This document shows positions 1 through 7,632 of a stretch of 10,258 nucleotides of DNA, piece after piece. How positions within the stretch are numbered: the first letter of the stretch is position 1; the number at the start of each line of letters is the position of its first letter. Origin of the DNA: Cytidiella melzeri (lineage: Eukaryota > Basidiomycota > Agaricomycetes > Polyporales > Irpicaceae); the NCBI GenBank assembly GCA_022592445.1, contig JABYQR010000727.1, positions 1 to 10,258 on the forward strand, in the 5' to 3' direction. The notes below the pieces were generated by a model that searched no databases, had not been told where the DNA came from, and was given only the letters and a program-made list of their open reading frames with translations. The translations under genes and the position numbers were made by a program.

Positions 1-3000
1 CAGCTTGGTCATCATCAGCGGCGGGGCCATCGAGAGATGCAACATCCGGATTGTCGTCGAGAGGGAGAGAGCCGAGGCAATTGCCCGCGCCTTTTACGCC
101 GGTATAGCCAACAAGGCTGTATACTTGGTGTACACGGCTGAGCAGCTCGCTGTTGATTTGCTGACGTCGCTTGGTGAACTCTATCACCACGCCAAGCATA
201 GGATCACCCACAGCAATGAGGCGGTCTCGTATTTGACGGAATAGTATTCGCTTGTCGCGAATTGCAGTGTGAACGCGTCGAACCTCGATGTTGAGCCGGT
301 CTATCTCTTCTCTTGTGCGGCATATCCGGAGGCACATCTTCAGACATGCGCAGACCGCGGGTTCTGTCCATTGTTTACCACGAACGTCCTGGCAAGTGTC
401 TTGTAACAGGGCGAATTGCTCGAGAAAGTGATAATCGCCCCGACCAGTTGAGAGGAGGGCGCGGAGGGTCTAAAGCGGCAGCGGCAGCGTTGTAAGCAGT
501 AATGGCCTGCTGATTGGCCTTGCATTGCGTTTGCAGGGACTTCATAATATGCGTGCGCATCTTGTAGCCTACGTGCATGGTAAGGTTAAGCTTGAAAACT
601 GAAAGACTGACTCACCGGTGTGCACAACGTTCAACCTTTGAAGCTCAAAAAGTTGCTGAGTCACAAGTTTCTGCAGCTTGTCCAGCGCACAACGGTATTT
701 CCGCTCCTTGATGTACCTGAGCGCGGCAATATACTCTGGTGTTGTTGGTGTCCAGCGTATGCCAATGCCCATCTGGAGTTTAAGCGCGCAGACGTCTTTG
801 TGCACCCGAGTATAGCGTTCATTAGCATGGCAATGTTCTGTCTCAATCCTGCGCGTGGCCAAGAGATCGTGAGCATAATTGGAACCACGTCCAGCGGGTG
901 CAAAGGTAAGGAACTGGGAATTAGCGCGGTGTCTATGAGAGTCCAAGTCACGTAGCTCTTGCAAACGCTCGATGTACGCAACTGCGTGTAAGTTGTGAGG
1001 ATCTTCGTCACCTATCTGCAAAAAGAACTCAACTTCTTCCCTTTCCCAGCTGTCGAGATTGTCATCAGTGATTGACAGGGAATGCATAGCCTTGGCAAGA
1101 GTGGTGGCGTCGTTGTGTAAAATATTGAGAGCCTGCTTGTAGTTGTTCAGATTGAAGGTTCCAGTATTCAGATACTTGTCTTCATCCAGCTGTTGAAGAA
1201 ACGCCTCGATGAAAAGGCGACGTCGGTAGGGAGAGGCGTAACAAGTGACTGATGCAAGCATGTTTGTAACGCTGAAGATTCTCTCCATTGTCTCCAGAAT
1301 CCGAGTCCGGCACCAGTAATGACGTTTGGATGATACTCTAGCTGGCAAGTGTAGCTGTGTGAGTAGCTGTGGAATGCGCATACGCAGAAACAACCACCCA
1401 AGGCTGTGAATGCTGGGCCAAGAGAGCTCTTCTCCGTCGTCACGCTGAAGCTGCAGCCAACGTCATATCCGACGAGTGGGCGTTCCTCCAGCAGCTCAAG
1501 AGTCTTCGAAACAATAGCGAGGGGGTACTTTGCCCTATAATAAAAATATAGCTGTAAGACATGTACGTACTCGACATGCATCAAAACTTACAGTTCACCG
1601 CTACAAACCATGTCAATCAACCATAATGCAAGGCCATGCCGGCATGCAGCCGCAAAAACCCCCGACTCGTCGAAAAGGCCCCACATCTTCTTGCAGTCCT
1701 CTTTCGCGGCACTTTTTCGTGCAAAGCGCAAGACGCTGACGTCTTACCGACTGAGGATCGTTGTGGTTGTCATCTTCAGGCTGCCGTAGTCCATCCGTAG
1801 GATTGCCTTCTGCGAGGTCGTGGTCATTGTTGCTCTCGTCATCTGAGTCTTCATTCTTGCGTTTGACAGCCGGCCCTTTGGAAGCTTTACCGCGAACCTC
1901 GTTGGCGTAACAATCCACGAACGCCAATGGAACAAAATAATTGCTGTCGTCAAGTGTTCGAGTATCTGCGGCTGTGCGATGAGCAGTGGTGGCTATTCTC
2001 TTAAGGCTGTTGTTGCCGTCCATTGCAATGAGTCGTCCAAAATGCAGGGGTGGCTCATCTTCTAGCTAAAGGAAGTCAGCCAAGTTTGGGATGAGCCGTT
2101 GCGTACATACCTTGTAAATAACATGCTCGACACGCATTCTTCACCCTCCAATCCGGCTCATCCCACCCAAGCGTCTTGTAGATCATGGCGTGAATGCTGC
2201 GCATGATACAAAGATAAATTTCGAATGTGTCTCCAAAAATCTCCCGTAGATGTTGGCGATAAGGCATCTGCACAAGAGATCAGTACAGAGCAAAGATACC
2301 TAGAACATACATACATTGTAGTAGTCGCATACTACCTTTGCGAATGCCTCTATACTATACAAGGGTTTTCTCTGCCGAAGTTGGTAGAGAAGAGCTAGAG
2401 TGTTGATGGAAACGGCTACAGTCGGCTTGCTGGGAGACTTGGCAACATAGCCGTTTCGCATGAGATCAAGGGCAGGAGAGATGCTATCTGCACGTTGATG
2501 GACAGTGAGCAAACGAGCTAGGGTGTCAATATTGAAGACATTAACGGTGTAGAGGTAGTCAGTCAGGGGTTCGGGTTTGTTGCCTGGCCGCAGCTCGGCT
2601 TCATCACTATCTGGCTGTGGTTCGGGGGCAATATCATCACCTTGTGACCCAGATGAACGCCTCCAGGTCAAGTACTCTTGCGTGACCAGATCAAAGACTT
2701 TCCCCCATGCCTCTTGCTGACGAACCACACGCGACCTCCAAGTCTTTGCTTGTGCTACTTGACACCAATGTCCATTCCACCTGCAGCCACCATTCAAGTC
2801 ATGGTATGGTATGTAGAGCTGCTAGGGTTCAACGTTCACTCACCGACTCATGTCTTGTATAGCCTTGACAAATGTTTCGTGCACGCCCAAGTCCTCAGCA
2901 TTGGCCTTGAGGTCAACATAAGCCTGGTCCTCGTTCCCGTCCATATTCACGTTGATAACTATGCCTTCTGTTTCTCCCTCATGCTCAATAACACTGCTGT

Positions 3001-3288
3001 CTATCAGAACTCTTTGTTGATCTGCGGGAAGGCCTACAGAGTTCAAAGAATCAATGAGCGCGCAGCTCAACAAGAACAGTATGTCTAATTACCTGCAATA
3101 CCTTGGTCAATGCGTGTTTGAGTCTCAAGGTGATCGCGTTCAATGCCGTCACAATTGAGATGTTGAGCAATGCCCCTACGCAGTCCTCGGGCATGTGGAT
3201 GTGCTTCTTGCACCCCTGCAGCAGCCACAAGTTTAGTTTTGTTCACTTGCCTCAAACTGCCTGTTTTGAATATCCTAGCCTTTCGCAT
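1..3288 (-). pseudogene. KDZ (Kyakuja-Dileera-Zisupton) transposase, spliced, broken by three frameshifts, runs off left edge
   Basis: This would be the transposase of a KDZ-class DNA transposon, a family expanded in mushroom genomes. Exons on the minus strand: 3288-3093, 3033-2844, 2780-2315, 2267-2111, 2061-1592, 1534-616 and 568 to beyond position 1. The six introns are 47-68 nt, have GT..AG ends, and each join restores a family motif, for example GEL-AKYPLAIVSK across 1591/1535 and VVHTG-YKMR across 615/569. Family blocks in order: TVNVFNIDTL (exon 3), NACRAC and MDGNNSLKR (near 2023), AAACRHG, GYDVGCSF (near 1467), LETMERIFS (near 1290), DEDKYLN, and AALDPPRPPLNW. The likely acidic residues are D of MDGN, D of YDVGC and E of LETMER. 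The sum is about 990 codons, normal for the family. Frame breaks lie at about 1711, 1298-1299 and 436-446, so no full protein is possible. The start ATG at 3288 is the first in the open frame; the first intron donor could instead be at 3101. Confidence 0.88.
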
Positions 3289-3530
3289 GATACTAATTCC
3301 AATTTCTTCTACCAGATTTGAATTGGAGAAGAGCAATATTGATAGAATATCCGTGAAGGGAGGACAAGGATGTGAGCAAAGTGAAAGGACGAGGCAAAGC
3401 GGTAAGCGAGCATGGAATTGAGTTGCGCTTCACGCGAGTCTGAACGCAACTGCTTGGTTATCACAGCAGCGCTTTCTTGCACTCTCATCCTTAACCATCG
3501 CACCTTGACACACCGTTTTCACCAACAGCA
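3289..3530. promoter_or_regulatory. divergent promoter region between the KDZ transposase and the plus-strand gene
   Basis: About 240 bp separate the probable start ATG of the minus-strand KDZ gene (3288) from the ATG of the plus-strand gene (3531), so the two are head to head and probably share this control region. Read on the minus strand, 3340-3420 is pyrimidine-rich, as fungal sequence near transcription starts often is. No clear TATA box is visible for either side. Short ATG-started frames exist here but show no family resemblance. The assignment rests on gene layout, not on recognised sites. Confidence 0.45.
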
Positions 3531-4895
3531 ATGACCGCTAGCAAGCTTATTGTTCCTGAGCCTGGCAAGGAAACTCCTCTAGGCGAGCTTACTGTCATAC
3601 TGGTGGATCATATCAACAGCGATTACAACAGAACGTACACATACTTTGAGTATGTACTAGTTTTCAGATTTTTGCATGATCTCACTGCTTTTACATAGGT
3701 GGCATCGTCTCAGAATCTTGAACGGTGACTCTGCTTTCCCCATGGCCTTTTTCTGCCCAAATCAGTTCGAGCTCGCAGCCGTATGCAAGCTCGCTGAGTC
3801 CCTTCGAACAATCATTGGGTTACCGCCACGCCAGCAGATTGCGCAAGTTGACAGGCTTTGCGAGCTAGAGAGCTGCAGGTGTACACTGACCAAAGAGTGG
3901 ACATACTGGGGCGTACGCAAGAGCCGTGGAGAGGTCGAGTTCATCTCTGGGAAATGGTATGTCGTCGCCGTATGCTCACACATTCAGCTCATGCGAAGTT
4001 TGCATAGGCCGGACACATATCCCTTTGTTGCTCAACTCAGCAACCCATGGTACAAGTCATGCCCAACGATGGCTGAGGCTATCAAGTGGATGCTTTTGCA
4101 AGGCCGTACTGCAGAGGAGTTTGAGTGTCATGAAGCTGACATGGCTGACTTTGTCAATGACGTCTCCAACATTAACATCTCGCCATTGGCTCCTTCCACA
4201 CCAAAGCGAGCTCACAGTCAATCCAACAGCACCTTCACGCCATCCCCCGCCATGCCTCCCAGTCGTTCTGGTACCACTCCGTCCCGCCCCGCAGCTTGCT
4301 CAGCTGGTCTCAACTTTGACACTTCCAGTTATTATGACAGGCAACCGGCTCCAGCGCAGGACACTCCCTCTCGCAATTCCAGCCGTGATACAACCAATGG
4401 CGAGGTCAAGAAGTCGAGCACCAAAAAAAGCAAGCACTCTGGTACTTGCACCGTGCACGATGCTCGGGCCAACAACGACAACGGCAAATGCAGCCGTCCG
4501 CGCGTGAAGACGGAGCATCTTGGTGCCTGTAAGATCACGTATAATTCAAAAACACTAATACTTCTCATGCAACTTTGCGCTTCCTTCTAGTTGATCATAT
4601 GCCATCCATTCACGAGCGCAATTCTTAGGGTCACGTCAGAGCTATGCTCTTCATTACACCCGCGCCATCCAAAAACTGGGTCCCCTCCCTTGGCCACTAC
4701 ATCGACGACTTTGTGGACACGTATGGGTTCCTCGACTTGTTCATTGTTGGTGTCCACACTGGCTGGTTGAGCTTAACCACTCTAGACGAGTTCATGCTCG
4801 CTATCTTGCACATGGCCACAATGGAGCAGGCCCGCTTCATGTGGAGTTGGATTGACATTCCCGTCAATCACGCTACGCACTCTCGCTTCGTTTGA
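3531..4895 (+). pseudogene. unrecognised multi-exon gene divergent from KDZ transposase; 3' end damaged or oddly spliced
   Basis: I do not recognise this protein. The ATG at 3531 has a good context (AACAGCAATGACC). Exon 1 is 3531-3649; a 49-nt intron (GTATGT..TACATAG, 3650-3698) joins it to exon 2 in frame across TYFE-WHRLRIL. A second probable intron, 3957-4007, gives SGKW-PDTYPF. The globular part (about 140 residues, rich in Trp and Cys) is followed by a Ser/Pro/Thr-rich linker (about 4180-4400) and a basic patch with KKSSTKKSK. A donor at 4529 (GTAAGA) has two possible acceptors, 4590 and 4628. The first gives a stop at 4626; the second reads SYALHYTRAIQKLG and then needs one base removed from the C run at about 4682-4685 to continue into LGHYIDDFVDTYGF..FMWSWID (to 4895), which looks like a conserved helical C-terminus. 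Either way this copy cannot make the apparent full protein without a correction. It may be a KDZ companion gene or a host gene. Confidence 0.55.
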
Positions 4896-5021
4896 TGTCG
4901 CGATTGACAGGTCTTTTGCTTGCGCTCCGCTCGCCTCCTAGAATGACAAGTATCTTGCCATGTATTTATGCCCAATAATGTGACTTCGTTGACCAGTGCA
5001 AATTGTACTTAGCCTTATAAG

Positions 5022-5293
5022 ATGGCCACGGACGAGAGGTATGTACCGTTGGAACACCCACCAAACATTGCGTGATGCCGCCCTCCCTCACCGTCAACCG
5101 CTACGCTAGCAAATTGCGTGCAGTGCGTACCACCCTCATGCGTCTTCCATGGCGGAGTCGAACACGGCAGAAAAAACCTCAAATCAAGACCTTCACACCT
5201 GCAGAGAAGAAGGCCGCAAAACAACTCGTCATGGATAGAAAGGAGCAGAACAACAAGAAGGTCTCTGTCATGGATGGCCTGACTAGCCCTTAA
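5022..5293 (+). CDS. possible small lysine-rich protein, two exons
   Basis: A weak candidate. The open frame ending at TAA 5291-5293 contains a basic, charged tail with TFTPAEKKAAKQLVMDRK. It can start at an ATG at 5075. Alternatively an ATG at 5022 (MATDE) can be spliced through GTATGT at 5039 to a CTAG acceptor at 5109; the phase fits and the product would be about 67 residues. It follows the 3531-4895 gene on the same strand after about 125 bp in which I see nothing. No family is recognised. It could be a real small gene, a leftover exon of a mobile element, or chance. Confidence 0.3.
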
Positions 5294-5394
5294 TTTTTGC
5301 AATTTACCTCCTGTTTTTATCTGTAAAACTCCGGGCTACAACCTAGTTTCAATTCTCTCTGCATAAACTCCTTTGCACGTCTATTAAGCGCCCG
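5294..5394. other. short spacer with no recognised feature
   Basis: About 100 bp of AT-leaning sequence after the small reading frame and before the LTR-like region. I see no gene, repeat or regulatory motif in it. Confidence 0.5.
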
Positions 5395-5610
5395 TATCAC
5401 GTGGCTTAGACGCTCCACACGGTCACATTACTTGCTACTACGTCACACTGGCATGTGACTTAGCTTAAGTAAGACCACATGGCTACAAGCACATGGCTCA
5501 GCCCATAGCTAGGGTTTGCGTCATAGATACTGTCCACATGGGCTTCTTATTGTTCTTTCCTTATTGTTCTCTTTATGGAAGGATGTTCTCACAGGTGTGG
5601 GAATGGAATA

Positions 5611-5702
5611 CAATAGTTGGTCTCCTTTTAGATAGATTCTCTCACGGGTAGAGTTCTTGGCAAGGTCTAGACAATAGCTATTGTTCTCCTTTAGGTAGTT
5701 CT
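5611..5702. repeat. imperfect direct repeats in the LTR-like region
   Basis: CAATAGTTGGTCTCCTTTTA at 5611 recurs in altered form at 5672 (CAATAGCTATTGTTCTCCTT), each followed by AGRTAG and TTCT. Just upstream, CTTATTGTTCT occurs twice, at 5546-5556 and 5560-5570. Such short repeats are usual in the U3 of LTRs and may be enhancer-like or replication-slippage products. Confidence 0.5.
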
Positions 5703-5818
5703 TTTGTTCTTCGTTCACACGGCTTCTTGCAAAGCCTGCCCTCAACATGGTCTGTGCGCAGGTCCCTGAAGTCTATATATACTGCTGCATGTACGCTCCT
5801 AGCCCCCCATCTCGACCT

Positions 5819-5905
5819 CTTGGTCTTTACTGGGCTAGGTAAGCAACCCCCTCTTGTACTACATAGCTGGTAGTCACAATACTAACTTGGTCTTTACTGG
5901 GCTAG
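5819..5905 (+). repeat. 20-bp exact direct repeat, 67-bp period
   Basis: CTTGGTCTTTACTGGGCTAG occurs at 5819-5838 and again at 5886-5905. Behind each copy, ATAGCTGGT appears at a similar distance (about 5863 and 5922), so the unit looks like an imperfect duplication of about 67 bp, with the stretch between these two motifs much diverged. It lies just after the TATATATA at 5774, in what would be the R/U5 part of the LTR remnant. Confidence 0.75.
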
Positions 5906-6030
5906 CTTTCTGAATAAGTTTGATAGCTGGTGAACGCATTGTGCTTCACGCCTGCCACCACCTCCTCGTCGTCATCCGCATCGTGTCCCTTTTTGTCACA
6001 TCGAGCCCTGTCTCCGTGTCACGAACATGC

Positions 6031-6088
6031 ATACTTTTTCTTTACCTTTTCTTTTCTTTTCCTTTTCTTTTCCTTATCTTATCTTATC
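6031..6088. repeat. pyrimidine-rich low-complexity tract
   Basis: Runs of CTTTT/CCTTTT followed by ATCTT repeats make an almost pure C/T strand. It lies between the LTR-like remnant and the 5' LTR. It is probably a simple repeat; a long open frame across it is an artefact of composition. Confidence 0.75.
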
Positions 6089-6121
6089 GATGGTACATGG
6101 CTACTGCATGTGATCAAAGCA

Positions 6122-6143
6122 CATGTGACAGACTGGTCACATG
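6122..6143. repeat. 8-bp inverted repeat in U3
   Basis: CATGTGAC (6122-6129) and GTCACATG (6136-6143) are exact complements separated by 6 nt. Further CATGTGA/TCACATG-like words lie just before. This may be a binding site for a dimeric regulator or part of the LTR end; function is unknown. Confidence 0.7.
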
Positions 6144-6158
6144 ATCATAGAAGGTGCT

Positions 6159-6188
6159 GGAACATTGTGGAACATTGTAGAACATCGC
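6159..6188 (+). repeat. three tandem 10-bp repeats in U3
   Basis: GGAACATTGT occurs twice in tandem (6159-6168, 6169-6178), followed by the diverged AGAACATCGC. The array lies about 75 bp upstream of the TATA box and is a candidate promoter element array. Confidence 0.65.
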
Positions 6189-6261
6189 ACCATAGCACAC
6201 CATACGTTCCCACGGCAGTGTTAGGAGTACAGACCCGGTACCAGGGGTCCTTGTCTGAGAT

Positions 6262-6298
6262 GTATATAAACCCACCCTGTAGCTCCCTAAAGACCTCA
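6262..6298 (+). promoter_or_regulatory. LTR core promoter: TATA box and predicted transcription start
   Basis: TATATAAA lies at 6262-6269. The transcript start is inferred at A6298, 36 nt downstream, because the 11 nt beginning there are exactly complementary to the site just after the LTR. A start at that base is what self-priming requires. It drives the single genomic RNA of the element. Confidence 0.7.
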
Positions 6299-6449
6299 GA
6301 TTCTACCTCCTGGTCTTTAGCTCACTGTTAGCTACTCCCTCGGCGTCGTATCTCCCTCTTTCCTCATCATCATTATCCCTGTCGTCATCGTCCACGCGAG
6401 TCCGCTCGTCGTTCCTCCCCCCTTGTCGTCGCTCCCTTGCTCTTCATAG

Positions 6450-7298
6450 AGTTTGGTTGTGTTCCTGACATTAGGTAGAATCTCTGTACGCTCGCCTGGA
6501 CGTCGCGCAAACGCACACTTCGCTATTCCCCAAACAGTTTTAAAAAGTTTAGTCCCCCCGGTTTACCAGTACGTTGTATTGGCCCGGACCTTTGACCTTA
6601 CATCTCATTTCGTGGTTGTAGTGCCTAAGGACATACGCATTCGTCGCCGCGTACCCAAGTCCTTCTTTGAAGCTCGCCGAGAACTACGTGAGCAAGGACG
6701 TCCTCACCTCTATACAGAGAAGGACCTCGAAGCTATCGTCTCCTACGTCTCACATCGTCCCCACTATCACCCCCTTGGCACCAGACTCCCAGCCTTTGAC
6801 CACGAAAAGTTTGCTCATGACAACGAGTCTATTAAGGAACGTGCACGCACGGAACGCGCACAAACACTCGCCGATCGTTTTGAGAAACCGTCTCTCAAGG
6901 ACCGCATTGCTCAGGCACCCCCGCCACCTCGTCCAGACGCACAAAAACCTGTGACCCTTGACTTCCACAAGTTTTCCATCAAGGATCAAGTCGGCATCCT
7001 CAAGCCGAAGATTGAGGCCACTACCAGACGCCTCAAGATTCTGATCGAACTCACTCGCGACCGCAACGATTCACAGGTTAGATCAGTCCTGTTACTCAAC
7101 GACAAGCTTCTGCACCTCATTGAGCACACGGAGGAAGTACTCTCCACGCGCACACCTGCCCAGCTCAAAGCACTGAACTGGGGCCTGCAGTCAGTAGGGC
7201 AGATCAACTTCACGCAATTACGCAAGAGGTTGACAGAAGTTACGAGTAGAGTTGCATTTGTAGCAGACGGAGGATACTTCAAAAAACTTCCCCTGTAG
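6450..7298 (+). CDS. long open frame without any ATG, in the leader upstream of gag; product unrecognised
   Basis: The frame is open for 282 sense codons between TAG 6447 and a double stop TAG TAG at 7296-7301, yet contains no ATG. It crosses the LTR end and the primer site, so its first part is not likely to be coding as it stands. From about 6600 on it looks protein-like: basic N-terminal part (KDIRIRRRVPKSFFEARREL), a charged helical middle, a proline run (PPPPRP), then a helix-rich end with possible coiled coil (about 6960-7280). A candidate intron (GTACGT at 6569, branch-like CTTAC, acceptor TAG at 6621) would remove 53 nt but supplies no start. It could be translated from a near-cognate codon, be a relic of a longer Gag, or be structured leader RNA. 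No known family is recognised. Confidence 0.4.
   Translation, partial: SLVVFLTLGRISVRSPGRRANAHFAIPQTVLKSLVPPVYQYVVLARTFDLTSHFVVVVPKDIRIRRRVPKSFFEARRELREQGRPHLYTEKDLEAIVSYVSHRPHYHPLGTRLPAFDHEKFAHDNESIKERARTERAQTLADRFEKPSLKDRIAQAPPPPRPDAQKPVTLDFHKFSIKDQVGILKPKIEATTRRLKILIELTRDRNDSQVRSVLLLNDKLLHLIEHTEEVLSTRTPAQLKALNWGLQSVGQINFTQLRKRLTEVTSRVAFVADGGYFKKLPL
6473..6483 (+). other. self-priming primer binding site
   Basis: AGGTAGAATCT is the exact reverse complement of AGATTCTACCT at 6298-6308, the predicted 5' end of the transcript. In Tf1/sushi-type elements the first 11 nt of the RNA fold back onto such a site, are cleaved and prime minus-strand DNA synthesis in place of a tRNA. The length (11 nt), position (2 nt after ..TGACA) and exact match all agree. 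No TGG-starting tRNA-type site is seen at that place. Confidence 0.8.
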
Positions 7299-7632
7299 TA
7301 GATAAGCAATCATTGAGTGCGATAATCTTTTCCACGTTTTTGATCCCGACGATCGTGTGGACTGTCACGATAACGAAGAAGATCACGCGTACATCGAAGT
7401 CTGCGAACAGCAGCCGTGTCCAAATCGGAGTCGACAGTTTGTGGTATCTCGTCATTTCGGACAAAGACAACAATACTCCGGTTACGTACCCTGTGATAAC
7501 AGTCAAATTCCGTTGACTGTCGAAGTTCCTGAAGAAGTCGAAGTTGATACCAGTTTAGTTGTACCGGAAATTCCACCGGTCTCACCAGACGTCACCCCCA
7601 TTATTCCTGACCCCATCACTACTCCCATCACA

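Larger units (their letters stand above)
5395..6030 (+). repeat. probable degraded LTR remnant (ends uncertain)
   Basis: No coding frame is convincing here. The left end reads TATCACGTGGCTTAG, close to the TGTCACGTG-type starts I associate with mushroom gypsy LTRs; TGTGACTTAG at 5454 is an alternative start. CACRTGG motifs recur (5398, 5483, 5501, 5535), and there is a TATATATA at 5774-5781. Downstream, CTCTTGGTCTTTACTGGGCTAG resembles CTCCTGGTCTTTAGCTCAC in the intact LTR to the right (6306-6324), also placed shortly after a TATA box. A C+T-rich stretch near 5955-6010 resembles the U5 of that LTR (both contain CGTCGTCATC). The right end is a guess. I read it as an old solo LTR or truncated copy of a related family. 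No matching target-site duplication was found. Confidence 0.45.
6109..6470 (+). repeat. 5' LTR (left boundary tentative)
   Basis: The right end is placed at ..CCTGACA (6470) because an exact self-primer site begins three bases later. The left end is uncertain: TGTGATCA at 6109 or TGTGACAG at 6124 would both give the usual TG..CA ends (362 or 347 bp). U3 holds an inverted repeat and a triple short repeat, a TATA box sits at 6262, and U5 is C+T-rich. Without the 3' LTR the boundaries and target duplication cannot be settled. Confidence 0.7.

Noticed and set aside
5..244. Plus-strand open frame of 79 codons
   Set aside because: It lies opposite the last KDZ exon, whose minus-strand frame continues the family C-terminal region without a stop; this is a shadow.
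620..955. Plus-strand open frame of 111 codons
   Set aside because: It is antisense to KDZ exon 6, which shows clear family motifs and codon sense.
3309..3503. Minus-strand open frame of 64 codons upstream of the KDZ start
   Set aside because: It shows no family resemblance, lies in the divergent promoter region, and would not join the KDZ frame by a good splice.
6031..6088. Pyrimidine tract as a polypurine tract of a minus-strand retroelement
   Set aside because: The LTR-like region to its left has its TATA box on the plus strand, so the orientation does not fit.
5930..6331. Plus-strand open frame of 133 codons
   Set aside because: It crosses a pyrimidine tract and the LTR promoter; its Phe/Leu-rich stretch is an effect of composition.
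6667..6954. Plus-strand frame holding the single leader ATG (6817)
   Set aside because: It is a different frame from the 6450-7298 open frame, short from its ATG (46 codons), and shows no family pattern.
7313..7516. Plus-strand open frame of 67 codons in the leader, protein-like beta pattern
   Set aside because: It overlaps the upstream part of the gag frame, has no ATG start and is too short to support; retained only as a caution about which frame is used before 7633.
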